Of a stretch of DNA of 64,000 nucleotides, positions 22,529 through 33,243 are shown piece by piece. The stretch is from Stereocaulon alpinum (Eukaryota > Ascomycota > Lecanoromycetes > Lecanorales > Stereocaulaceae). The stretch is from positions 62,001-126,000 of the forward strand of contig JAEUBA010000013.1 of the NCBI GenBank assembly GCA_018257865.1. Reading direction: 5' to 3'. The notes beneath the pieces are model-generated. The model did no database searches. It was given only the letters and a program-made list of their open reading frames with translations, and had not been told where the DNA came from. The stretch's first letter is position 1; every line of letters starts with the position of its first letter. The position numbers were made by a program, and so were the translations under genes.

Positions 22529-24173
22529 TCACATGAAATATATCTTAGCTAGGATGCAAGAAGCGGCTCCAAGTACGAAACCAAACCCCTGAAACTTTGA
22601 TGACGCTTGAGATTTCTGTGTGACTATTTTGGTCACCACCGGAGAAGAAGCTGCCGTTGATTCAGCAGCCGCAACAGGAGAGCTTACGGCGTTCTCAGCT
22701 AAAGCCGTGGGTGAAGCTCGAGATGCCAAGGCTGCACCGGTTGTGATGAGGAAACCTTGGTCATCATAATGCTTTACAGCAGTTGCAGCGCCGGGTGCTT
22801 GAGTGACGACAACGGGAAATCCTTGTTGGTCAAACGATGTGACGATCTCAGATCCACCAGCCGCAGGAGAACCCTGCTGCGAGTCCACCGGCGACGAGGA
22901 AGGCGAAACGGGCGGGGATGTGACCTGTAGGTATGCGTATTAGCATGACAAGCGCTTAGAGTGTGAATAACACAGGGCAGCTCACTCACAGGTGCCGCGC
23001 TTGGCGGAACGACCTTGCCGGAGCTTGTGACAGTCCATCCGGCTGGTAGACCAGGATAGGTTGTTACTGTTGCCGTTGGGCTTGTCTGGAGAGTCGTTGG
23101 TGACCATCCTCCGGCATTTGGCTGGACAGCAGTCGATTCCTTTGCGCTATGGGTCCCTTGGAATGGCATGGGGCTGTTCGTTGTTCCGGTTGATGGTGCC
23201 TGTACCGCAGGCTGCACGGCCACTCCTTCGCCCCCAGAATTGACTTTACCACCTACAGCCGTAATTGATTGCCAGGTACCAGCGGTGCCTGAGTATGTGT
23301 ATTGGCTTCCAGTCGAATAGTCCGTAACAGCTATGGATTGAACCTCCATTGTGTAAGGCCCTGCCGCATAATTTGTGTAGGCGCCAGTCGTTCCGGTTGC
23401 CCATTCTATGTTCTAAATCAGCCTGCCATTGCTTCGAGGATAAGTGACGCATGTTATGACTTACGGACGGTGCCCGGGGCATTCGAGGAATCGCCACCAC
23501 TCCATGATCCGACCTTGATCATCATAGGCGTCTGAGGGTATGGATATCCATTCGTGTCCGCTGGAGTTAATGTGCGTACTGTATTGCCATTGATTGACCA
23601 CACAATCTGATCTGCTGTCCAGTCGATGGCGTATGTATGAAACCCATCATGGTTGCCCGGCGCCGGAGATGTCGCTCCCCGGTTGTAGGTTGTGGTCTCG
23701 CCTTTACCAAAATAATTGGTCTGGACATTGTTGTCATCATATCCAAGCCATTCAAAGTCTATCTCATCGAGGTCGTCTGATTGTAGGATGGCGCTGCTAA
23801 CGATCCCCACTCCAGGAGCTGCCTTTACAACGAATTCGACGTGACCGAACATGATGTACCATTTCGAGGCAATTAGCGGCGAGTCACCAGCTCGGGCTAC
23901 TGTGAAGGAAGCACCATTTGAGCCATAGGTGGGGTTGCCCGAGGCTGTGAAGGAGTCTGAGGGTCCGGATCTGAAGTCGATGTTTACTGCTTTGCCGAGT
24001 GCTGTGTCTGGTGGGCAGCTACCTACGAAAGTATCAGTACATTCATTTGAAGCCTCCTCTATAACTAACGTACCACTTGTGAGAGGATTGCAATTGGTGT
24101 AGGTCTGAGCTGACGCTGGCGCTGCTACCCAGGTTGCTGCTAATATTGCCGTGAGGAGTGTTTGTGATCGCAT
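22529..24173 (-). CDS. Crh-type transglycosidase, GH16, GPI-anchored
   Basis: Cell-wall enzyme that links chitin to beta-glucan, on the outer face of the plasma membrane. 489 residues: signal peptide 1-22 (ending APASA), CNPL/SCPPDTALG cysteines, then the GH16 core with SKWYIMFGHVEF, the catalytic DEIDFEWLG at 119-127 (nucleophile and acid/base Glu both present), NNVQTNYFGKG, HTYAIDWT, and PQTPMMIKVGSW. A Ser/Thr/Pro-rich stretch of about 200 residues follows, and a hydrophobic C-terminus (GFGFVLGAASCILAKIYFM) suited to GPI attachment. Introns: 24023-24073 (51 nt, in frame, no stop), 23406-23464 and 22925-22989. Homologues are yeast Crh1/Utr2 and Aspergillus Crf1; which subgroup is not resolved here. 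Confidence 0.92.
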
Positions 24174-25140
24174 GGCTATGAGGAGGTGGGACGTGTGGAA
24201 TCGGAGCGGGTAAGGAGGATCGCTCTAATTGAGCTCGAGTCCGTCGATTGAGCGCGGGACCTGCAAAACTTTGACAGTAGTATTATAGTAGAAGCAATGC
24301 TCTAGTCAAAGACAGCGACTTGACAATGATGTGATGGTGTGATGACGGTGCTGATCAATGTGCGCTGAGGCAATGAAGAGTATGGGATATGTAAAGCGAA
24401 CAATGAAAGTGGAGGTGACTTTCCTACTTGATTTTCTCCAGTCCAGAATTATTCTACCAACCACTCTTTTACCAGCCACTTTCGTAAAGGTACTTTCCGT
24501 TAACAGGTGACGCGTTCTGAATACGTAGTCCAAACGAGATAGGTGCTACACGATATGGTTAGTGGAATAATCAGAGGCTGGACCGCTAAACACAAAAGTC
24601 GTCGTGTTTGCAGACGACTAAGGGAAGGCCGGGCATAAATGAGGGCTGGGATTGTTGACCAAAATTGGCCGGGTGACTACCTTGGCGTCCGCCACCCGCC
24701 GGACATCGGCATTACGAAAAGCTTGTCACTATTAGCGCCAATCATCGAAATCCAAAACCAAAACATTTCTAATTTAAGCCATGAAGGAATTGTCCTCTAC
24801 ATGGATGCTGCCTGCTCTTCTCCACGAAAGCCTTCTCCTTCGTATTTTTGGTCGGCCTTCTTCGATCCTACCAACTCTCCAAGACTAGTCAAGCGATTCA
24901 GGGACATGATAAACCTTGCAGCGTCCTGCCATGGCACGAAACGAACAGTAACACAGATTAGCATCAGTGAGTAGGGAACAATGGAGACACTTGCGGCAGT
25001 ACGGACATTTGTGTGCTCATGTACTGCTTGAGGAAGTGCCGTTGAAGTCAGACATACGCCGTCACTCAGTCTGTATTCTTTGTGCCCCTGCCTAACGCCT
25101 TACCCTAAGGTGCCTGGTTTGAAGGAGCTACTTTGATAGT
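24174..25140. other. Intergenic stretch, no firm gene
   Basis: Upstream of the Crh gene and downstream of the AAA ATPase (both minus). A plus-strand frame of 111 codons at 24639-24974 starts with ATG but has no motif, domain or splice signal; I do not call it. The part next to 24174 should carry the Crh promoter. Confidence 0.5.
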
Positions 25141-28100
25141 CTACTCTGAATCGCTTTCTTCACTGCTAGACTCCTTGGCCCTGGCATTCTTCTTGGCCTT
25201 CTTGGCCTTCTTCTCTTTCTTCTTCTCTTTCTTGGGCTTCTTCTTTTCCTTCGCATCAGAATCCTCGCTTGACGACGAATCTGAGCTCTCGTACTTCTTC
25301 GATGGCTTTGACGATGCTTCAGGGAACAGCGTTGGTCTGGATCTCATATCCCGAAGATCATCGTCACGTTGTCCGTCCCTCCTGGCTCTATCTGCATCCG
25401 TACCATGGATCCTAGACAGATAGTAATCGAAACCTTCCGAGGCCATGGCGACGACGTTAAAATGCTCTGTAGTCAGGACGGGCTTTGCTTGATTTCTATC
25501 CTTTGCATCAAATTCTGCCAGGGCTATAGCAGTCTGGAACGCGTTCTTTATCTGCCGGCCGTTCCATGTCGCTCTGTTGGATTTTGTAAGGTCTTTGTAG
25601 TGTTTCTTGGCGTAGCTCTCAATCTTTTTACGGTCAACCTCAAGATGTCTTCTATTGGTCACTAGTCGGTTTAAGTTCATTTTCCAGATCTGCATAGTTG
25701 ATTTTTGATCGAGGGGCGGGTAGTATAGGCTGACATGGATCCGGGATTTGAATGCTTCGTCAAAGTGGCCCACTTTATTGGTCGTGAGGAAAAGTATACC
25801 ACCTGTGGGTGTCCAAGTCAGCATTCCTCTCTGAACCAGAACGTCAACCAACGAGAAATATTGGTTGCGACGCAAGACAAACGTGTGCCCCAAGTTGCTT
25901 ACGAGACTCGGACAGTCCCGACTTGATGAGTGTCACTTACTATAGTACTCCAGAACGCGTAAGAAGACCGACACGACACTGTTGCGTCTCATGTCTTCCT
26001 TGTCTCGTGCTTGGAGAAAGACATCTGCTTCATCCAGCAGCAAAACACATCCCCACCTATGTGCAAGACTGAAGTTCTGGTCAAGGTTGTGTTCGACTTC
26101 CTTGGCGGTTTCTCCAATATCGCCACAGGTGATGGGAAAAAGCGGTCTCTGAGTGTAGTCTGCAACACATTCTGCAGTAGAAGTCTTGCCAACGCCAGGG
26201 GCCCCGTGCAGTAAGATGATGAGACCCTTGCCTTTGCCATCGACCAGATCAACTTGGTGGTCCGGGACTTGTGGTACACTACCCGTCACCGTTGGTTTGT
26301 CCCGGGGACTGTGCGTCTGCACAAGCCCTTCTACTAGTCTTGCGAAGCCGTCTGGTAGTATCAAGTTCTCGAAACCTTCACTGTGGTGTTTAAGGGGACG
26401 AACAAGATCTATGTCCAGAAAGTACCACTTTCGAGTTCGCAGGACAAACCCGTAAACGCGATTCGGCAGCAGCATCATGAGGTCTTCGGTCAACTCTTCG
26501 CTATCATTGAATGTCCTTAGAAGCGAACCAAACACTTTTATGAATTCGACGGTCCGTTGGCGATCGATACGGTCTGAGTATTTGCGAAGTCAGTACCAGA
26601 AAAACTAAGAAAGTGGATTGTGCGAAGATAACGAGACTTGTTTCACAATTCGAACCACATTTCGAATAAAGGAATGGTAACCTGGAATAGAATATCGCGC
26701 TTACGGTCGTCAAACATGAATCGATCCTTGAAGCAGTCAGTGCAGCCTGGAACGCCGCATGCTTCAGTCACAACTCGAGCATCATCCTCCATCCAGGACT
26801 TCAAACCAAATTTTGGAATACGTTCGGGATGTAGACGGTATGCCAGATTCATGTCGACTATGACTTGGCTATCGATCTGAATTAACATATCGCGTTAGTC
26901 CAACATTGATGCCCTACCTACGTTAGAAAGAGAACTTACCTGCTCCTGAGGCTCGAATACACTGAGACCGTTGTACTCTCGATGCGCAGGATTTCCGATA
27001 TCTGATAGCTCGCGAAATTTCATACCCTTTCCGACCATCGCGGCTTTGAGCTCCTCGCATTCATCGCGGAACCGGACGGGGTACAAGGGTAAATCCGTGA
27101 TGTTCTTCTCCCCCTCATACGAAAAGATTCTGACACGCGTTTCCACCGGACCGAATTTTGTACCATCAAAATCGAAATAAAACAAGTCAACATTGAGGTA
27201 GCTCATTGGTTCTTGTCTATACACCGATTCGACTTGCTGATGGGCTCCCTCAGACCGCAGCTTCAACTTCTTCACTGGTCTTCTGCTTGAGAAAAGATCA
27301 CAGACTGGGAGAATGGAGACCCTGTAGAATTGTGGCGATGTCGGGTTGAACTCGTTGTTTTCTACAACAAGATCCCCTGCCATGAACAGGTGCCAAAGGT
27401 CATGAAAAGCGATGACGCCTGTCTTAGACGATCTCAATTGTCGGTGCCTGTCAAAAATTTGGCGCATTTCATACTTCATGAAGGCCACCATAGCACGAAG
27501 ATGGATGATTGCTTCCCTCTGGATCAGTAATTCTTCGGATATCTCATGCCTACATTCCTCGTCACCTGGATCAGAACGGGTGTTATGCTCGGGAAAGGCC
27601 TGCCGTGGGTCACTGAATCCAAGCTTGGTGTCTTCAAGGCTGATCGAACCCTTGCACTTTTCACCGAGCGGGCAACTTGTGACCTCTTTGAAGATGGCCT
27701 CTATTTCCGTGAGGTAGTCTCGGATCGCTACCTCATAGAAAAGAAGAATCTTGAACGGCCGATGAATGATGAGCCAAGATGGATGTGGGAAAGTTTGCTT
27801 GCTGATGAGTTGAAGGGCACTGACAATATGAGGCGACCTGATCCGCATCCGTTCAATGTTCCTGACTGCATTTGTGGCCGCCCTTTCAGACGATTTCGAG
27901 CTAGCCTCAGCTGTGGTTGAAGTTACGGTAGCCTTGCGACGAACGTTGGTATGCGGCTTCTCGAAGAGCACCTCCAGTATGCTGGTAGCTTTGTTAGCGG
28001 GACCGACATAGTCTTGCCAAGTCATCCACTGCGGCTCAATGCTCAGGGCAGACAGCTCAGATGACTCGTCACCCTTTTCTGAAAAGTCCGAGGGCCTAGA

Positions 28101-28439
28101 GAAGTCAAGGGTTTGGAGCCGGTTCTCGAGAAGGTTCACACGCTCCTCAAGCGTATTAATGTAGCTTTGGGTAGAGCCCTTGGCACGATCATCTTCCTCA
28201 GCCGGCAGCAAGTGTCCATCCCTCGGTGCAGATACAGGAGACGAAAGCACTTCTTCGCCTGATATCGCTCTAGCGTCTTTGGAAAAGCGAACAGATGAAG
28301 TCTTGCGATGCCTCGGTCCCTCGAATTGATTGTCTACATCAACGGGAGATGATATCGAAGTACGGGGCGTATGGTGCGCTGTTTGTCTCTGTATTTGCTC
28401 GTTCTCCTCATCGGTGCTGGATGAGCTGGTAGAGTGCAT
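25141..28439 (-). CDS. AAA ATPase, BCS1/DUF7025-like, with Lys-rich tail
   Basis: 988 residues. The N-terminal 120 are Ser-rich and acidic, with a short coiled coil (YINTLEERVNLLENRLQTL). A central region of about 400 residues matches the DUF7025-type domain that precedes AAA modules in filamentous fungi (HHLRAMVAFMKYEM-like segment, FHDLWHLFMAGDLVV, VDLFYFDFDGTKFG). The AAA core has Walker A GAPGVGKT at 681-688, Walker B VLLLDEAD at 734-741, sensor TTN and arginine-rich FKSRIHVSLYYPPLD. The tail is an alternating Ser/Glu and Lys-rich stretch. Introns: 26877-26939, 26574-26704 and 25803-25940; the last two are 131 and 138 nt. The start at 28439 is the first ATG. Cellular role unknown; these proteins are many in filamentous fungi and lie often in accessory regions. 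Confidence 0.88.
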
Positions 28440-30020
28440 GATGTGTGCGTATAGAGCTTTTCGAGGATCCAATGGCAGGTATATTCTGGTACCTGTTAGG
28501 TTCTGATCGGCTTAGCTAGAGAATTTTAGGACGCACAAGGCGCAGTGGGATGATTGGCGCTTATGAGGCATCAGTCCCCCTAGGCTTGTAAGGTCACGTG
28601 GAACACTTCGAGGACACGGTGCTGCATCCTTGCTAGCTCTGCATGATGGCGCAATGCAGCCTTGCAACTTGGAGCTGAGATTACTCTAGAATTACGGTCC
28701 GGTGCCCCGGGTTTGTCATGACGCGATCTGTATGGCACGCATGTCGGTACGATCTGCCTCACGATCGGTAGTGGCATGTGCCGTAGGTGGCGGATTGACA
28801 TCTGTTGAAGCAGTGTGGACGTGGAATCTTATCTTCACCTGCTTACTAGACCTGAACAATCTCACGTGCGTGACTACTGAAGGCCATCGGAAGATAGCAG
28901 CATAAATTCACTAGCAGCCTTGGCGCAGTCCGTCAAAACCGCAACTTCTGCAACGAGTCTACACCCACTTAAAGCCGCTAGAGCTACGCCAAGTACAAGC
29001 AGTAGGAAGTGCAGAATCCTATGATACTACCCTATACTCCGTATCTCACCAATCAAAGGCGGTGGAGTTGGAAAATTTGTGAAATCTCCCATATTTTTTG
29101 GCGGTCGCAAATGCTGGTGACCTGCGCCCCTCGCTAGGGAGGCAGATTGATTAAACGATCGTCGATGTAGTACTATGAGAGCGGGGAGTCCGATGAACAG
29201 AGTCTTGCAGTATGCGTTATTGGTCGATTCTTTTCCCTTAATGATTTGGTCCGTGCACTTCTCCTCAGCCTCGCGGCCCATGTCTCTGCGTAGAATCAAG
29301 GAACCCGGCACTTTGGACTACGGCATGCGTGAAGCGTTGTTCTTACGAATCTCGATCATTGTATGATATGTGGAGGCCAAAAGTGAGGCTTACAAGGTGG
29401 GGGTCCACGGAAGCTTACCTCCTAAGCTCTAGCTTGAGCTCGACTTCATGCATGCGCGACCACGAAACGTCCAGAACATTGCCTCGAAATGTCTTAATTC
29501 AATCTATCATCGAGTCTCCAAGCGAATGGATCGGTCCATCGTTGATTATAGGCTCACCGAGATACAGTCATACCATGGGCCAAAGCGGCAGACATCAGGC
29601 TATTCCTGAGCTCTAGGTATCAATAAAGACTAAGAAGACCTCGTATACTGCGGATATCGGGATCAGTGCACTAAGCGAGTTTTAGACACACATGTGCTAT
29701 GCAGTGTCCTATCCATGCAGCTAGACGGCATGATTCATGTGAGGTTGGTCCGTGTGGAGAGTTTGGTGTTGGGAACCCCGGAGCGGCCCCGCAATTTAGT
29801 CAGTTGGTTGCCTACAGAAGTCTAAAGCCAATCCGCAGAACCTTTCTCACAGCACGGTAAGGCTACCGAGGAGCCCAACAACCATTGCTTTAACAACGAT
29901 CGATCGCTGCTGTAACTCCTAGAATACGTATGAGTTCTGTTGATGCCGACCACCACAAGCCGTACGGTCATTTGAAGTACTTAATTGGACGCAAGCACGG
30001 CTTCGCCAATTACACGTACA
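28440..30020. other. Intergenic stretch, no gene seen
   Basis: About 1.6 kb between two divergent genes. Short frames (65-95 codons) on both strands lack motifs. An ATG at 29930 opens an 79-codon plus frame that is out of frame with the downstream gene and could be a leader frame or noise. No repeat recognised. Confidence 0.5.
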
Positions 30021-32175
30021 ATGGAGCCCAAGTCGAAGAGTCTTTCAATCCTTCCTGGACGTTCTTTCACCGGAACTCTTGTCAACAATTCCTTAGATTT
30101 CGCAGAGAATCATGTGGACGAAAGACTGCACCCTGGCCTTTCACACGCTGGGATCGCCTACAATTCTGACATCGAAGAGTACTCCGCCGAGCCCGAGGAA
30201 ATCGAAGATTTTAAAGAACCCGAAGATTTGGAAGACAACAAGGCGTTGCTCGACTGTCGGCAGGCTTTCTTGCTCGCGTTGAAGCATTATGTAAAGGGTG
30301 CAGATACTAGATATAGGAGCAAAGTCAATTTGATGGACGAACATACTTGGGGCGACGTAATGAGGGAAGTGGAAATTGCGCGTGACGAATACAAGGGCGT
30401 CGGCGACAAGGGTGTCATGCCGCTTATACGCAAAGGGTGGCAGAACTTTACCACGGCTGCCCCAGCAATCGCAGCTTAGCTCCAGTTGCTCCCAAATAAC
30501 ACCCTCTATGGCTCGGTACTGTGCGGTGGCCTTACCATTATTCTGGAGGTATGACAAGATTGCTATAATATAAGCCATTCAAGCTGAACCAATTTAGGCA
30601 GTTGTTCGCCTTGGAGAGCTTCGCCAGGACACTTTCGAAGCAATCGACCAGATTCCTCTTCGAATTAAGAGAGCTCAATTCTTTGTGCGAACATATGACG
30701 GTGCCAGTATGGAAGACCAAGCTGCAAAGCTCTATCAAGCCATCATAGATGCTCTTCAACATATCCTGACATGGTACAAAAGAAAAGCTGGAGGTTATGC
30801 GTCCCGTAGCCTCAAAATGCGGCATTAGACGATGATACTGACCTACTTAGTCAAATTCTTCAGCGCTTTTGCCAAAGGCGCTGCATATGCTACCGTCCTG
30901 AAGACAAAGATGCAGAACGTTGAGGCCGCTTCACAAAGCATCAACGATGAAGCAGGACTCGGCCAGCATACAAGACTGAGCGAGATCAGAAACCTTTCAT
31001 GGCTGAGTACTACTTTATTCGCTAGCGACAAGCGAGATGTTCCAACATAGCTGACCATTTCACCTAGCTAAGAGACAATTGAGCACTGTAGAAAAGCGCA
31101 CAGAGGAGTTGAAGGAGTTGCAACTAGAGGCTCGCAACCATCTCTATGCGTTCTTTAGGGATAATGAGGCTTGGAAAGAGGCTAGTCAGGGTATATGAGC
31201 ATGCTCTATTCCCATCTGACCATTTGCTAACCTCACTAGGCTGGATGAACTTCCAGCAAGAGGAGAAATCAAAGAAAGCAAGACGAACTCAGTCAAAATT
31301 AGGCGAAAAAGGTAAGCTTTTCCCCAGCCATAAGCCAAGTACTCACGTTGATACGAAATCATACAGGGAGAAACTTGGTCGTCAGAGAAACACTGCTTCT
31401 GGTCCTATCTCATGACAGCGATGCTCTAGCACGTGATGTCGAAGACCCTCTCTGCCAGCTCAGTACTCTGCCTCTTGTCGACCAAGATAGGGCAGCGGCA
31501 ATCATTGGACACCCAGACGTCGACAAGTGGCTCACTGAACGTGAATCCGGAGCAATCCTTGTCCACGGCAACTGCAGACGCCACGATGGTATCTGTCCGA
31601 CGTCGGTCGTTTCCGCCCTACTTGTCAGCATTTTCTCCAAGATGCCAGCTTTCACCATGCTCTACTGGTTCTGTGGCTCACATATCAGAGAACCGGACGG
31701 CAATGCTTTGGGAATGATGCGGAGTTTCATTTGCCAGCTGCTCAACCTATCCGACTTCGATTTTGAACTGGAGAAGGAACGCAAATTTGACGGAAAGGAC
31801 CTATCGAAGCTCCTAAGTCTGTTCAAGAAACTCCTCCAGCAATTACCCAATAAGATAGCTGTCGTCTGCGTCATCGACGGTATATCGTACTACGAAGACA
31901 TGAGCAAGTGCGAAGACACCTGTGAGAGTATCAGCAAGATGCTCAAGTACATGAAGGCGGAAAATCCAATACTGAAGATCTTCATTACCAGCCCAACCAG
32001 AACAGGCCGCATCAACCACAATCCTAGTATCCTCAAACGTCTCCTGGTCATTGATGTTCCTACGAATGTCGACGGGCGAAAGCAGGGGTTCAATCATCGC
32101 CTGATAGTGGCATCTACGGAGGAAAAGGTGTGGGAATTGCACGAGAATATCGAGAGGGGTGAGAAGGGCATTTGA
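30021..32175 (+). pseudogene. DUF7708/NTPase-like gene broken by one in-frame TAG
   Basis: Six exons join in phase to 628 codons, but codon 153 (30477-30479) is TAG where the family has Trp (AAPAIAA-stop-LQLLPNN; TGG expected). N-terminal part fits the DUF7708 helical domain (WQNFTTAAPAIAA, LYGSVLCGGLTIILEAV, LYQAIIDALQHILTWY). After a coiled-coil region comes an NTPase-like module (WLTERESGAILVHGN, TMLYWFCGSH, FICQLLN, VVCVIDGISYYED), which keeps a Walker B-like segment but has no GxxxxGK[ST] P-loop. Introns: 30549-30597, 30794-30850, 31007-31067, 31191-31239, 31312-31366. All other splice signals and frames are intact, so inactivation looks recent. If the TAG is read through or the assembly base is wrong, it is a working gene. 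Start at 30021 is the first in-frame ATG. Confidence 0.7.
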
Positions 32176-33243
32176 AGATACTACAGATTATCTTAGCAAG
32201 TTGATGTAGGTTATACAATGAGTGTTTCTTCGCGAATGTTCTCCTATATATATGGAGAGTGCGATTCTTGAGGGTGAAACAATCATGGTAGACAATGCAA
32301 GAAACAAGCAGCGTGCCGTTTGCGTGTTGATCTTGGTGATACATGGGCCCTATGGGTCCTCCCTTAACTATCCACCCTGCCTCGCTTGATGTGCAATAAG
32401 ATGCAGCCGCCTTCAAACCTTGTCCAAGCGGAGCGATACTCTATCAAGTCTTATGGGTAAGTCCGCTGAATGAATTGGAGAAGATACTCTAACAGTATAC
32501 GGGGTTTCCATCATCCCTTATGCAAGGCCGCAAGTTGCGAGACAAGCTAGTGTGAGCGGCGTTGATTCCATGGCAAGATTCGTTTGTGACACGCAGTACA
32601 AGCTCATCACCTAAGCCTTATCACTCTGAATTCATAGCCTTGCTTGTCCAACTCCTGATTTAAATCTACCAACACATTATCACCCAACATTGTGCAACTT
32701 TACATTCAGTAGCTTTGCACATGTGAGTCAACAGGTATTATCACGTGCCAAGGTAGATTTCACGGGTCCCAGGTATTGAGATGACACTGGAGAGTGTCAG
32801 CTGCTGATAAAACTTGAGACAAAATGACACTCCTCTCACAAGATCAATGATGGCGGAAAGCACCGGTAAGCTGAGTAGTTATCAACCAACCAGGTAAAAG
32901 TCTAGACTTCGGCTCAAACGCTGGTCATGTTATCGGAGAGTATCGGTCTCCGTGGTTTTGTGTGAGGTGTGACATACTGGGTACAAATCAGTATCTGCCC
33001 GATTCAGCTTTCCATCCATCCTTCTCCTTTGTTATCATTAGAACATCATCATCATCATCATCATCATCATCTAAGGACCGCGCTTTCACCTATGCCTCCC
33101 GTATGGAGAGGATTGCCAACACATCTCACTTAACTGAACACTGCTCGTAGCCATCTCGAAGGCTGATCTCAAAGTCTCCTCAGCATCTTACTCCACGAAA
33201 TCGTCCAGATATCGTTCGCTAGAGCATCCTATTTTTCCCAGCC
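32176..33243. other. Intergenic stretch and promoter of first RBR gene
   Basis: About 1.07 kb. It contains a (CAT)9 microsatellite at 33044-33070, some 170 bp before the RBR start codon, probably in the 5' leader. No other feature recognised. Confidence 0.6.
33044..33070 (+). repeat. (CAT)9 microsatellite
   Basis: Nine perfect CAT units. Position suggests the 5' untranslated leader or proximal promoter of the RBR gene at 33244. Likely length-polymorphic. Confidence 0.9.

Noticed and set aside
24639..24974. 111-codon open frame between the Crh and AAA ATPase genes
   Set aside because: No recognisable motif, signal or splice structure; length is within chance for this base composition.
29930..30169. 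ATG-started 79-codon frame before the DUF7708 gene as its true N-terminus
   Set aside because: It is out of frame with the conserved part, and no intron that would join them was found.
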